NCBI RefSeq assembly: GCF_000336955.1
Contig: NZ_AOLI01000014.1
Coordinates: forward strand, 125,975-189,974
DNA from: Haloferax larsenii JCM 13917
Lineage (GTDB): Archaea; Halobacteriota; Halobacteria; Halobacteriales; Haloferacaceae
Length of the DNA: 64,000 bases
Direction of reading: 5' to 3'
Shown: in pieces, positions 8,219-16,897 of the stretch
Numbering within the stretch: position 1 is the first letter of the stretch
How the letters are laid out: the number at the start of each line of letters is the position of its first letter
The notes under the pieces: generated by a model
What the model saw: the letters and a program-made list of their open reading frames with translations, nothing else
Told to the model about the DNA's origin: nothing
Database searches by the model: none
Position numbers and translations under genes: made by a program

Positions 8219-8539
8219 ATGATTAAATTGGTAAATTTGGTCGTCCGCAAGGACGAGTACACACACGAGGAGTTCGTCGAGCGATGGACTGGAGAGCACG
8301 CGGACCTCGCAAAGGACCTGCCAGGCCTCAAAAAGTACGTGACGAGTCTGCCCGCGTCGCCCGAGCGCTCGGAGTACGACGGCATCGTCGAACTCTACTT
8401 CGAAGACATGGAGTCGCTGAAGGCGGCCTTCTCCTCCGAAATCGGCGAGGCAGTCAACGCCGACGCAGCCGAGTTTATCGACATGGAACAGGGTCCGACG
8501 GAGTACGTCGAAGAGACCGTGCAACTCGACAGGTCGTGA
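8219..8539 (+). CDS. EthD domain-containing protein
   Basis: This 106-residue ferredoxin-like (dimeric alpha-beta barrel) protein has the EthD pattern KLVNLVVRKDEYTHEEFVERW, with LPGLKKYVTS and YDGIVELYFEDMESLKAAF. EthD relatives include accessory proteins of ether degradation and small isomerases or decarboxylases that act on aromatic intermediates. It is followed after 7 bp by the TPP enzyme gene and shares its promoter region with the divergent IclR regulator, so it probably acts in the same catabolic pathway. The exact reaction is unknown. Confidence 0.82.
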   Translation: MIKLVNLVVRKDEYTHEEFVERWTGEHADLAKDLPGLKKYVTSLPASPERSEYDGIVELYFEDMESLKAAFSSEIGEAVNADAAEFIDMEQGPTEYVEETVQLDRS

Positions 8540-8546
8540 AGCTCTC

Positions 8547-10241
8547 ATGGACACGAGCGAACGACTCGTCGAGAGTCTCGAGCGACTCGGCGTAACGCGC
8601 ATCTTCGGCTACCCCGGCGGCCGAGTCATCGAACTGTTCGACGATTTGCCGGAATCAAGCATCGACCTCGTCCGACCGCGTGACGAGCGCGAGGCGAGCG
8701 TCATGGCCGAGATGCACGGCCGACTTACGGGAGAGCCCGGAGTCCTCGCCGGACAGGGACCGTGGATTGGCAGTCTGGGGCTCATCGGACAGATGGAAGC
8801 CCGCCTCGCTTCGTCGCCGATGGTCGCCATCACCGAGGCCTCCGAGCGCGGTGACTACTCGACCATCGCGCCCTACCAGCAGTCACGCGGTGACTACGGC
8901 GGTCTCGACCTGCCGAACATCCTCGATTCGGTGACCAAGGAACACTGGTTCCCGCGGACGCCCAACGAGACGATTCGGAGCCTCCAACTCGCGTTCAAAC
9001 ACGCCGTTGCAGGTCGACCCGGCCCGACTGCGATTATCCTCGACGGCGACGCGATTACAGAGGAGTTCCCCGAGGACTCGATTCCGCCGGTGTGGGACGA
9101 AGAGACCCAAACGCGGATGTGGAACGCCGCGCCGACACCCCACGACGTGGCGGCGGCGACAGAGGCGCTCGAATCGGCCGAGCGGCCGGTCATCGTCGCT
9201 GGGAACGGTGTCCACGCCGCGAACGCCTACGAGGAACTCCAGAATACGGCCGAGGCCTACGAGGCGGCGGTTGTCACCTCGTATCTCGGCAAGTCCACGT
9301 TCCCCGAGACGCACCGACTCGCAGGTGGCGTCATCGGCTCGTTCGGCCACGAAGGGGCGAACCAAATCGTAAGCGAGGCGGACGTGCTCCTCGTCGTCGG
9401 GTGTCGGATGAACCCGATGGACACCAACTGGCAGGCACCCGACTTCATCCGCCCCGACGAACAGACGATTATCCACGCCGACATCGACCCCCGGAACGCC
9501 GGGTGGGTCTATCCAGCCGACGTGGGTCTCATCGGCGACGCCGCAGAATCACTCCGCGAACTCGCCGCCAGCGGTGGCAACGACAACGAGTGGGCCGAAG
9601 ACCGCGCCAGCGACGCCCGCGAGTCGTTCCACGCGCCCGAGTGTGAGTCCGACGCGACGCCGATTCTCCCGCAACGCGCCGTCAAAGAAATCGAGCGCGT
9701 CGTCGACGAAGACACCATCGTCACCGCCGACTCGGGGAACAACCGCTTCTGGTTGCTCAATTACCTGCAGACACCGGCAGTCGGGACGTACTACGGCTCT
9801 GGCGGCGTCGGTGGCATGGGCTGGGCAACGCCCGCGGCAGTGTCCGCGGCGCTCGAAACCGACAAGCACGTCATCGGCGTCGCGGGTGACGGCGGCTTCT
9901 CGATGACGATGAACAGCGTCGAGACGGCGGTCGAGTACGGTGTCGCGCCGACGTTCGTCGTCCTCAACGACACCAGTCTCGGGATGGTCCGACAGATGCA
10001 GCACGGCCCGGACGATATCTCAGGGGTCGAGTTCCACGACACCGACTTCGTCCGCGTCGCAGAAGCGTTCGGCGCAATCGGCGTCCGCGTCGAGACGCCC
10101 GACGAACTCGGTGATGCGCTCACGGACGCGGCGTCGAACGACCGTCCGACCGTCGTCGACGTTCGTATCGACCGCGAGCAGGACATGGCTGAGACGCTCC
10201 AGTCGTCGTTCTACGCCTCGGTGGGCGGACTACACGAGTAG
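8547..10241 (+). CDS. Thiamine pyrophosphate-dependent enzyme (acetolactate synthase-like)
   Basis: This 564-residue enzyme has the three-domain ThDP fold. The N-terminal PYR domain carries the cofactor-activating Glu in PRDEREASVMAEM (about residue 47). A central Rossmann-like domain follows. The C-terminal PP domain has the ThDP/Mg motif GDGGFSMTMNSVETA ending in VVLND. It resembles the large subunit of acetolactate synthase, but no small subunit or other branched-chain amino-acid gene is present, and it sits with an EthD-like gene under an IclR regulator. A catabolic 2-oxoacid decarboxylase or carboligase is therefore more likely than valine biosynthesis. Substrate specificity cannot be read from the sequence. 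Confidence 0.85.
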   Translation: MDTSERLVESLERLGVTRIFGYPGGRVIELFDDLPESSIDLVRPRDEREASVMAEMHGRLTGEPGVLAGQGPWIGSLGLIGQMEARLASSPMVAITEASERGDYSTIAPYQQSRGDYGGLDLPNILDSVTKEHWFPRTPNETIRSLQLAFKHAVAGRPGPTAIILDGDAITEEFPEDSIPPVWDEETQTRMWNAAPTPHDVAAATEALESAERPVIVAGNGVHAANAYEELQNTAEAYEAAVVTSYLGKSTFPETHRLAGGVIGSFGHEGANQIVSEADVLLVVGCRMNPMDTNWQAPDFIRPDEQTIIHADIDPRNAGWVYPADVGLIGDAAESLRELAASGGNDNEWAEDRASDARESFHAPECESDATPILPQRAVKEIERVVDEDTIVTADSGNNRFWLLNYLQTPAVGTYYGSGGVGGMGWATPAAVSAALETDKHVIGVAGDGGFSMTMNSVETAVEYGVAPTFVVLNDTSLGMVRQMQHGPDDISGVEFHDTDFVRVAEAFGAIGVRVETPDELGDALTDAASNDRPTVVDVRIDREQDMAETLQSSFYASVGGLHE

Positions 10242-10253
10242 TTCACCTCGGGC

Positions 10254-10312
10254 ACCCACCTACCAACCCACCACCTGTCCACCTACCCACCTACTACCAC
10301 CCACCTGCTCAC
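10254..10312. repeat. Low-complexity CCACCTACC-type tract
   Basis: The spacer between the TPP enzyme and the epimerase is built of imperfect CCACC/CTACC units that are almost free of G on the plus strand. The opposite strand therefore carries many GG and GGG runs. No gene is visible in it. Confidence 0.7.
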
Positions 10313-10385
10313 TCGACAATCCACTCCGATTTCCCGTGTCAGTCCGGGAAACACTTTTCTCGCATGCAGGTAGACCTATGATAGC

Positions 10386-11348
10386 ATGTCATCATCGACC
10401 GTGTTGGTCACCGGTGGAACCGGGTTCATCGGTTCCTACGTCGCACAGGACCTCCTCGAAGCGGGACACGACGTCGTCGCGTACGACCTCTCGACGGACC
10501 CGCGAATTCTCGAAAAGCTCGGCATCGCCGACGACGTAACCATCCGACGGGGCGACGTGAGCGACCCGACAGACGTCTTCCGGGCGGTCCGTGAGACGGG
10601 AACGACACATATCGTCCACCTCGCTGCGCTGTTGACGACGACGGCGCGGGAGAACCCCCGCGCCGCGATGGACGTGAACATCGCGGGGACGAACAACGTC
10701 TTCGAGGCGGCCCGAGCGCTCCCCGACCAAGTCGAGCGCGTCGCGTGGGCGTCCTCCGCCGCGGTCTACGCGCCGCCAGCGAACTACGGCAACGACTTCG
10801 TCACCGAATCCGACCTCGTCTACCCCGACACACTCTACGGCGCGACAAAGGAGTACAACGAGCATCAAGCACGCGTCTACTACGAGGACTTCGACGTCTC
10901 GCACGTCGCCATCCGGCCGACTGTCGCGTATGGACCATACCGCGAAACCGGTGGCTCTGCGTTCCTCGCAAACATCGTCGAAAAGCCCGCTCTCGGCGAG
11001 TCGTTCAGCGTCGAGTACGGCGACCAAGTCATCGACTGGCAGCACGTCCGCGACATTGCACAGGGCTTCAGACTGGCGGCGTTCACCCCGGAGGAAGACC
11101 TCTCTCAGCGCGTCTACAACGTCCGCGGCGAACTCGCGACGATTCGCGAGGCCGCAGAGGCAGTCGAACGAATCATCCCGGACGCCGACCTGACGGTCTC
11201 GGACGAAGGCGAGTTGCCGTGGACGCAGAAACTCGACATGACGAAGGCGAAAGAAGACCTCGGGTACGAACCCGAGTACGACCTCGAATCGGGCTTCCGC
11301 GACTACATCAGCGTCTTGCGAGAAGAAAACGGACTGGACCCAGTCTGA
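10386..11348 (+). CDS. NAD-dependent epimerase/dehydratase (extended SDR)
   Basis: This 320-residue extended short-chain dehydrogenase begins with the nucleotide motif GGTGFIGSY. It has the catalytic YGATK with an upstream Ser (WASSAAVYAPP), plus DWQHVRDIAQGF in the substrate domain. Family members act on nucleotide sugars, sugar lactones or hydroxy acids. The neighbours are catabolic rather than glycan genes, so sugar-nucleotide epimerisation should not be assumed. The gene stands alone, about 140 bp after the TPP enzyme. Confidence 0.88.
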   Translation: MSSSTVLVTGGTGFIGSYVAQDLLEAGHDVVAYDLSTDPRILEKLGIADDVTIRRGDVSDPTDVFRAVRETGTTHIVHLAALLTTTARENPRAAMDVNIAGTNNVFEAARALPDQVERVAWASSAAVYAPPANYGNDFVTESDLVYPDTLYGATKEYNEHQARVYYEDFDVSHVAIRPTVAYGPYRETGGSAFLANIVEKPALGESFSVEYGDQVIDWQHVRDIAQGFRLAAFTPEEDLSQRVYNVRGELATIREAAEAVERIIPDADLTVSDEGELPWTQKLDMTKAKEDLGYEPEYDLESGFRDYISVLREENGLDPV

Positions 11349-11417
11349 GGCGCGTAGTCAAGGAGTCCGCCAGTTCGCCGACTGCGAGTTGACTGTGCGC
11401 CGACCGTTCACCGACTG

Positions 11418-11606
11418 TTAGTCGGTCTTGGGTTCGAGACCCAGCAGGTCGCGGATGTCGTCGGCCGACAGCAGGTCGACGAGACTCGCGCCGTCCTCGT
11501 ACTGCGTCCGCTCTTCGTCGGTCAGATACTCGTCTAGCTCGTGCTCCGAGAGCAGTTCCTCCAGTCGGTCGTCGATGTCGTCGGGGTCGTAGCCGGGAAT
11601 GACCAT
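11418..11606 (-). CDS. Small acidic protein, unknown function
   Basis: A 62-residue, very acidic protein (MVIPGYDPDDIDDRLEELL...), probably helical, with no cysteines and no recognised domain. An alternative ATG at 11618 adds four residues. The start at 11606 fits a TTATTTGTTT element about 25-30 bp upstream. It lies just downstream of the cupin gene on the same strand. No function can be assigned. Confidence 0.65.
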   Translation of the reverse strand: MVIPGYDPDDIDDRLEELLSEHELDEYLTDEERTQYEDGASLVDLLSADDIRDLLGLEPKTD

Positions 11607-11670
11607 ACTACTACACATGTCGTTTGGAAACAAATAACATAGTGGTCGGTCCCAGTGTCTGGACACTCGT

Positions 11671-12039
11671 TCAGTCCACGACGACACCGTCGTCTTTCGC
11701 GTTCGGTGCACCGACGACGAACACCTCGCCGTCTTCGAGACAGCGAAGTTGTCGCAGTTGGTCGGGCGAAACCACGACCACGTCGCCGGCTTCGAGTTCT
11801 AGCGACTCCTCCTTCATCTCCTCGTCGTCGAAGAAGTCCATCTCGAACTGGCCCGAGAGAACGTGGTACAGTTCTTCTTGTTCTTGATGACGGTGCTTGG
11901 TGCTGGTCTCGCCCGCCTCGTACACCCACACGTTCGGCCGCATCTGCTTCGGTCGCAGTTCGTACCCGACGGCGCGGAGGTGAACCCCGTTCATTCCTTC
12001 GTGCAGTTCGAGGTCGTCGATAGTGACGCTGTCGTACAT
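11671..12039 (-). CDS. Cupin domain-containing protein
   Basis: This 122-residue single-domain cupin carries the metal-binding pattern HRHQEQEELYHVLSG and, further on, LEAGDVVVVSPDQLRQ. The first cupin motif has His, His and Glu ligands. The usual His of the second motif is not obvious, since Gln/Arg occupy PDQLRQL. It lies between an HD-domain gene and a small acidic protein, all on the minus strand. Cupins of this size include sugar isomerases, dioxygenases and small-molecule sensors; the role here is unknown. Confidence 0.87.
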   Translation of the reverse strand: MYDSVTIDDLELHEGMNGVHLRAVGYELRPKQMRPNVWVYEAGETSTKHRHQEQEELYHVLSGQFEMDFFDDEEMKEESLELEAGDVVVVSPDQLRQLRCLEDGEVFVVGAPNAKDDGVVVD

Positions 12040-12078
12040 CCACCACGAGTACGGCCGGAGAGCGTAAAGGACTACGTG

Positions 12079-12675
12079 CTACTTCTGGGTCTGTGAGTAC
12101 TGTTCGACCCACTCCTGGAGACTGATACCCATCGCGGCCTGCGTGATGGCGTTCGACGACGCCGAGTTCGCGCTCTTGACGAGTTCGGCTTCGAGCGTCC
12201 GCGTCGGTACCTCGCCGATGAAGTGCGGAATCGCCCGCTGGACCGCGAGCGGGCAGCCGACTTCGTGAGCGAGCGCGTACCCCGACAGCGAGTGCGGAAT
12301 CTCCTCGGTGGCGTACTCTGGGTCCGGGTCGTCGAGGGCGTCGTCGTCGACGAAATCAACGTACTCGTAGCACTTTCCCACGTCGTGCAACAGGCAGGCT
12401 GCGCGGACCACGTCGAAGTCGGGGGCAGCGCCGTGGAAGTCGCGCTGTTCTTCGGCAGACTGAACGGCGATTCGAGTCACCCCGCGGACGTGCTCGACGT
12501 TGGTCACCTCGTGGATATTCCAGGCGTACGGGATGTCTTCGATATCTCTCCAACCGCCGCGTTCGAGTCCCAAACACCACGCATCTATGACCTGTTCTCT
12601 GAGACTGTCGTCTTCGATGCCGGCGAGTTCGGGGAACGCGGCTTCGACCTGTTCGCGATAGTCGATATCGCTCAT
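12079..12675 (-). CDS. HD domain-containing hydrolase
   Basis: This 198-residue metal-dependent phosphohydrolase-fold protein shows a His in NVEHVRGVT, the HD pair in CLLHDVGKCYEY and later IPHSLSGYALAHEVG and AIPHFIGE. Together these supply an HD-type metal site. Related haloarchaeal proteins are annotated only as HD-domain proteins, with nucleotides or phosphoesters as likely substrates. It is the first gene of a minus-strand series with the cupin and the small acidic protein. Confidence 0.85.
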   Translation of the reverse strand: MSDIDYREQVEAAFPELAGIEDDSLREQVIDAWCLGLERGGWRDIEDIPYAWNIHEVTNVEHVRGVTRIAVQSAEEQRDFHGAAPDFDVVRAACLLHDVGKCYEYVDFVDDDALDDPDPEYATEEIPHSLSGYALAHEVGCPLAVQRAIPHFIGEVPTRTLEAELVKSANSASSNAITQAAMGISLQEWVEQYSQTQK

Positions 12676-12898
12676 CGCGTGTTCACCGACTCCTCCACGC
12701 CAGTCGTCTCCCGCGTGCTCACGCGCTCCGGCATTCTCCCACGCTCGTCTATGCTGACACGCAAGGCTCTGTGCTCGTACATGCGTACACTGTGCCGTCT
12801 ACGCAATGGGCAATAAATTATGAGGTGTGTTTTCACTGCTCACAATATCTCACTCGGCCGCGACCACCGATGTATGCGAACCCCCTGCCGTCTACAAC

Positions 12899-12908
12899 AA
12901 TTTAATAT
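12899..12908 (+). promoter_or_regulatory. TATA-like element of M24 gene
   Basis: The sequence AATTTAATAT is centred about 28 bp before the ATG at 12932, the spacing expected for a leaderless haloarchaeal promoter. Confidence 0.55.
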
Positions 12909-12931
12909 GACGTTCGCGTGAGGTACACACC

Positions 12932-14206
12932 ATGCCTTTCCACGAACGGGAATTCATGAGTGGAACCCGCGGGACGATGGCCGTCGATTGGGAGCAACGA
13001 ATCGACGTGAAACGGATGCGCGAGGAGCGAAAAGAGCGCGCGTTAGAGCGGATGCGCGACGCCGGCCTCGGAAGCATGCTCCTCATCGACGACCCCAACA
13101 TTCGGTACGTGACTGGTCTCGCGATGACGGGCGGGTCGGGCGCAGACCACTACTCGCTGCTGATGGAAGACGGCAACGTCGTCCACTGGGACACCGCCGA
13201 CCACGCGAGCAATCAGAAGTACAACTGTCCGTGGCTGAACGACATCCGATATGCGTGCCCCGGACTGGGGAACGTTCCCCGGGCGTCCGGCCGCGACTCG
13301 GCACGGTCGTTCCTCATCGACAAGATGGCACAGACCGTCGTCGACGCGCTCGAAGAGTACGACCTCACGAACGAGCCGATGGGCATCGACACCGGTCACA
13401 CGGGGCTTCTCAACGCCTTCGAGTCCAAGGGCGTCGACGTCCGCCCCGCCGAGACTGCCCGTGTGATGGAAGACGCGCGAAAGACGAAGACCGAAGACGA
13501 AATCGAGTGTCTTCGGCAGGTCGCCGCTATCTGCGAGGCCGGCTTCCAAGCTATCGTCGACAACGCGAAGCCGGGCAAGCGCGAGTCCGAAGTCTGGGGT
13601 GACGCAGTCCGCGAACTCTGGCGACACGGCGCGATGGCACAGGGCGGGTATATCACCTCCGGCCCCAACACGTGGCCGAAGCACCAGGCCAACACCACAG
13701 ACCGGATGATTCGCCCCGGCGACCTCGTCTACGCCGACTTCTACAACATCGGCTACCTCGGCTACCGGTCGTGTTACTACCGGACGTTCTCGATGGGCGA
13801 ACCCACCCGAGAGCAGAAAGACGCCTACGAGACGGCCCGCGACAACCTCTACGACGTCCTCGAAGAAATCGAACCGGGGAAGACGACCGACGAAATCGCG
13901 ATGGCGTTCCCCGACATGGAGGGCGAACACGCCGACTGGTACGGTGCGGACGAACACTGGCAGATGACGACCAACCACTGGGCACACGGGCTTGGCCTCC
14001 AACTGTACGAAGTCCCACTCATCTGGCGTGGTCTGTCGCCCGACCATCCCATCGAAATCGAGGAGGGCATGACGATGGCCGTCGAGACACAGGAACCCGC
14101 AGGGCGACAGGGCGTCCGCGTCGAGGAGATGGTCGTCGTCCGCGACGACGGTGTCGAACTCCTCAGTCAGTGGCCCGTCGAAGAGATTACTGTCGTCGAC
14201 CACTGA
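12932..14206 (+). CDS. M24-family hydrolase (Xaa-Pro peptidase/creatinase-like) with altered metal site
   Basis: This 424-residue protein has a creatinase N-terminal domain and a pita-bread C-terminal domain. Recognisable M24 positions are the first Asp in LVYADFYNIG, the His in HGLGLQLYE, and Glu in AVETQEPA and VRVEEMVVV. The second Asp ligand, normally in a SD-TRT context, reads SCYYRTF, so this metal ligand is replaced by Cys. Metal-independent M24 members such as creatinase also have altered ligands, so it may be an amidinohydrolase- or ectoine-hydrolase-like enzyme rather than a peptidase. The start is supported by a TTTAATAT element about 25-30 bp upstream, consistent with a leaderless transcript. 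Confidence 0.85.
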   Translation: MPFHEREFMSGTRGTMAVDWEQRIDVKRMREERKERALERMRDAGLGSMLLIDDPNIRYVTGLAMTGGSGADHYSLLMEDGNVVHWDTADHASNQKYNCPWLNDIRYACPGLGNVPRASGRDSARSFLIDKMAQTVVDALEEYDLTNEPMGIDTGHTGLLNAFESKGVDVRPAETARVMEDARKTKTEDEIECLRQVAAICEAGFQAIVDNAKPGKRESEVWGDAVRELWRHGAMAQGGYITSGPNTWPKHQANTTDRMIRPGDLVYADFYNIGYLGYRSCYYRTFSMGEPTREQKDAYETARDNLYDVLEEIEPGKTTDEIAMAFPDMEGEHADWYGADEHWQMTTNHWAHGLGLQLYEVPLIWRGLSPDHPIEIEEGMTMAVETQEPAGRQGVRVEEMVVVRDDGVELLSQWPVEEITVVDH

Positions 14207-14568
14207 CCGCGTCGCTCGCGTCGGTGACGACCGCTGTCGAGGGCCTGTATCCTATGACAATCTGATTATTGTTCTTCGCTCCAGAGATGAACTGTTTTCT
14301 CTGCACATTTTACAAATTGTAGAATTCGCGTGTATAGAGGCACAAAACGGATATTTTTGCATCCACATCGACGGTCCGAATTCAGGAGGACCGAACAGTG
14401 TTTAGTAATACGTTTGTTAGTTTCGCAGTTAGAGATTACTTGAGTGCCGTGATTGAGACACGTTGCCACCGACAGTTCGAGATATCGGACAGTACCAAAG
14501 CACACAAATACTCGTAAGGGGTCACGTAAGCCAGAAACGCAGCCACGTACGTCGTGGAGGAACAATCT
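14207..14568. other. Intergenic region upstream of pilin
   Basis: About 360 bp that is clearly less GC-rich than the flanking genes, with A/T runs around 14270-14360. No open frame with haloarchaeal codon use and no structured RNA was recognised. It ends in a Shine-Dalgarno GGAGG (14552-14556) ahead of the pilin gene, so part of it is a 5' leader. Confidence 0.5.
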
Positions 14569-15042
14569 ATGAACGTCTCACAGCTTTTCACAGACGACGA
14601 CGCCGTCTCGTCGGTGTTGGGAGTCCTCATCCTCGTCGTAATCTCCCTGACGCTCGCGTTGACCATCGGCATCTTCGTCTTCAACAGCAGCGAGGAGATT
14701 TCCGACGAGACGCCCGAAGCGTCGTTCGAGTTCGAATTCGAGAGCGACGCATCGACACCGATGCTGACCATTCGACACGAGTCCGGGGAGCCCGTCCCCG
14801 CAGACCAGTTGACAGTCACCGTCGACCAGACGAACGTGTCGCTGTCGCCCGCCTACGAGTTCGACCAATCGTTCTCGGGAACAGTAGAGACGGGAGCGAC
14901 CGCTGTCGTTACCAAAGGGTCTGCAGGCTCGACGTGGGAAGGCGAGACCGTCCAAGTCGTCTGGACAGCAGAATCTGGCACAGAAACGGCTGTTCTCGGG
15001 GAAATAACCGCACCGAAGGCTGCCGGAGAGTCGGCGGCGTAA
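14569..15042 (+). CDS. Type IV pilin-like protein (archaeal pilin N-terminal domain)
   Basis: A 157-residue secreted protein with the haloarchaeal pilin start MNVSQLFTDDDAVSSVLGV followed by a single hydrophobic helix (about residues 15-40), then an extracellular beta-rich domain. The helix forms the pilus core after prepilin peptidase processing. The start at 14569 is chosen over the upstream in-frame 14554 because a strong GGAGG motif lies 12 bp before it and the protein then matches the family N-terminus. No pilus assembly ATPase is nearby, so it is an orphan pilin, as is common in haloarchaea. Confidence 0.85.
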   Translation: MNVSQLFTDDDAVSSVLGVLILVVISLTLALTIGIFVFNSSEEISDETPEASFEFEFESDASTPMLTIRHESGEPVPADQLTVTVDQTNVSLSPAYEFDQSFSGTVETGATAVVTKGSAGSTWEGETVQVVWTAESGTETAVLGEITAPKAAGESAA

Positions 15043-15167
15043 TCGACGAGAGAGCGCTCGACACGACGCAGCGCTTGGTCCCCTTTACTCGGGCGCTGGA
15101 GCAAAAATACTGCTGGAACTCCGCCCGGTCACGAAGCTTATACTGGTGAATTCCTTACTGCGCCTCT

Positions 15168-15878
15168 GTGGACACCCCGTTCGAAATCCTCGGTCTCGAC
15201 CCCGATGCCGACGAGGACGACCTCGTCGATGCCTACCGAGAGCGTATCAAAGCGGCACACCCGGACCACGGTGGCTCAGCCGAAGAGTTCCGGCGCGTTC
15301 GAACGGCCTACGAAGCCATCAAAGAAGGGTACACGGCCGAAGACCACGCTGCAGACCTTCAACGGGCCGCAGAGGAGACGGAGGCTGGTGAGGAACGTGA
15401 GGGTGAAACAGATACCGAACGCACGGATTCCGCGGCGGCCGCAGCGGGCCGGCCAGACGGTGTGCGCGTCGAATACCTGAGCTACGCCGCCCTCGACGAC
15501 TTCGGGTGGACGATTCACGACGACGACCTGTTCGAGAAAGCCGCCGAGGAAGACCTCCGAGCCGAGGATTACGGTGAGATATTCGTCTCACCGCGCGACA
15601 CGCTTCTCGAAGCAGCCCAAGAGCACGGACTCGGCTGGCCGTACGCCTGCCGTGGTGGGGCCTGCGCAAACTGCGCCGTCGCCGTGGTCGATGGAGACCT
15701 CGAAATGCCAGCAAATCACGTCCTCTCGTCGGAGATGATGGACAACGGGATTCGCCTGTCGTGTATCGGAACACCCGTCACAGACGACATGAAAGTCGTC
15801 TTCGACATCAAGCACCTACCCGGTCTCGAAGAACTCCGCCTGCCGCCGCAACAGGCGAGGCGGATGTCGAGCGACTGA
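15168..15878 (+). CDS. J-domain/2Fe-2S ferredoxin fusion protein
   Basis: This 236-residue protein has an N-terminal DnaJ J-domain (about residues 1-60) with the HPD motif at 31-33. An acidic linker follows, then a plant-type 2Fe-2S ferredoxin with cysteines C161, C166, C169 and C199 (CRGGACANC ... LSC). The ferredoxin carries haloarchaeal insert sequences such as DDFGWTIHDDDLF. It starts with GTG; a CTTATACT element lies about 30 bp upstream. The J-domain would stimulate a DnaK ATPase, and the ferredoxin carries electrons. The fusion suggests delivery of a redox partner to, or assembly by, chaperones. No DnaK or Fe-S assembly gene is adjacent. Confidence 0.9.
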   Translation: MDTPFEILGLDPDADEDDLVDAYRERIKAAHPDHGGSAEEFRRVRTAYEAIKEGYTAEDHAADLQRAAEETEAGEEREGETDTERTDSAAAAAGRPDGVRVEYLSYAALDDFGWTIHDDDLFEKAAEEDLRAEDYGEIFVSPRDTLLEAAQEHGLGWPYACRGGACANCAVAVVDGDLEMPANHVLSSEMMDNGIRLSCIGTPVTDDMKVVFDIKHLPGLEELRLPPQQARRMSSD

Positions 15879-16066
15879 CTTTCCTGTCCATTTCAACTCG
15901 CTTTCCCCTCACTCCCCTACCTTCCCCTACCCTCTCGACGCGCCGTTGTCCCACCTCAGCGAGTGTCTTAGGACGCGGTGACGCACGTCGGGCGACCCCA
16001 TCGAAATGCACGGGCGGGGAGCGTGATGGTGAATACCAAGACAGTCGAGTACGAACAGCCCGTACG

Positions 16067-16894
16067 ATGTCACAGTTCGTCGTCGCCGCGTGCCAGATGG
16101 ACTCGAAGGACGACAAACAGGACAACCTCGACCGGGCGCTGTCGTTCGTCGACGAGGCCGCTCGCGCCGGCGCAGACCTCGTCACGTTCCCGGAGATGGT
16201 CACGTACATGGGCGATAGAGACCGCTATCCCGACGTTTCGGAGCCAGCCGCCGGGGCGACAGTCCAGCAGTTCGCCGAGAAAGCGCGCGAACACGGTCTC
16301 TATGTCCACACCGGGAGCTTCTTCGAGCAGATTCCCGACTCCGAGCGCGTGTACAACACGTCGGCCGTTATCGACCCGGACGGCGCCGTCCTCGACACCT
16401 ATCGGAAGGTCCACCTCTTCGACATCGAACTCGAAGGGAGCGTCGAACAACAGGAGTCCGCCTACGTCGCACCCGGCGACGATATCGTCACCGTGGAGAC
16501 TGACCTCGCGACGCTCGGCCTCTCGATTTGTTACGACCTTCGGTTCCCGCGCCTCTACCAAACAATGGCACAGCAGGGCGCGAACGTGTTTCTCGTCCCG
16601 GCGGCGTTCACCATGTACACCGGGAAAGACCACTGGGAGACGCTTCTTCGGGCGCGGGCAATCGAGAATCAGGCGTGGGTCGTCGCCCCGGCCCAGATTG
16701 GCAATAAACTAGCCTCGGAACCAACCTACGGGCGAACACTCGTCGCCGACCCGTGGGGGAACGTCGTCGCCAAGGCGTCGGACCGCGAGACGATGCTCAC
16801 GGCGACTATCGACCTGGAATACCTCGAAGACGTTCGCCGCGACATGCAGACGCTCCAGCACGCCCGACCGAACGTGTATCGAGAGTCGAACTGA
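16067..16894 (+). CDS. Carbon-nitrogen hydrolase (nitrilase superfamily)
   Basis: This 275-residue enzyme has the complete Glu-Lys-Cys triad: E43 in VTFPEMV, K115 in YRKVHLFD and C156 in SICYDLRFP. Its closest class appears to be the Nit/omega-amidase type, which hydrolyses deaminated glutathione or 2-oxo amides. An open frame extends upstream to 15761, but the ATG at 16067 (MSQFVVAACQMDS) is the family start, and the upstream part runs antisense and out of frame over the ferredoxin gene end. It is followed within 4 bp by the convergent trpB gene. Confidence 0.92.
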   Translation: MSQFVVAACQMDSKDDKQDNLDRALSFVDEAARAGADLVTFPEMVTYMGDRDRYPDVSEPAAGATVQQFAEKAREHGLYVHTGSFFEQIPDSERVYNTSAVIDPDGAVLDTYRKVHLFDIELEGSVEQQESAYVAPGDDIVTVETDLATLGLSICYDLRFPRLYQTMAQQGANVFLVPAAFTMYTGKDHWETLLRARAIENQAWVVAPAQIGNKLASEPTYGRTLVADPWGNVVAKASDRETMLTATIDLEYLEDVRRDMQTLQHARPNVYRESN

Positions 16895-16897
16895 TGC

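Noticed and set aside
8547-10241. Calling the TPP enzyme acetolactate synthase (ilvB)
   Set aside because: No ilvN/ilvC partner, IclR-type catabolic context and divergence from canonical sequence make a biosynthetic name unsafe.
15761-16066. N-terminal extension of the nitrilase
   Set aside because: It overlaps the ferredoxin gene in another frame, and nitrilases start with a short VVAACQM-type strand, as at 16067.
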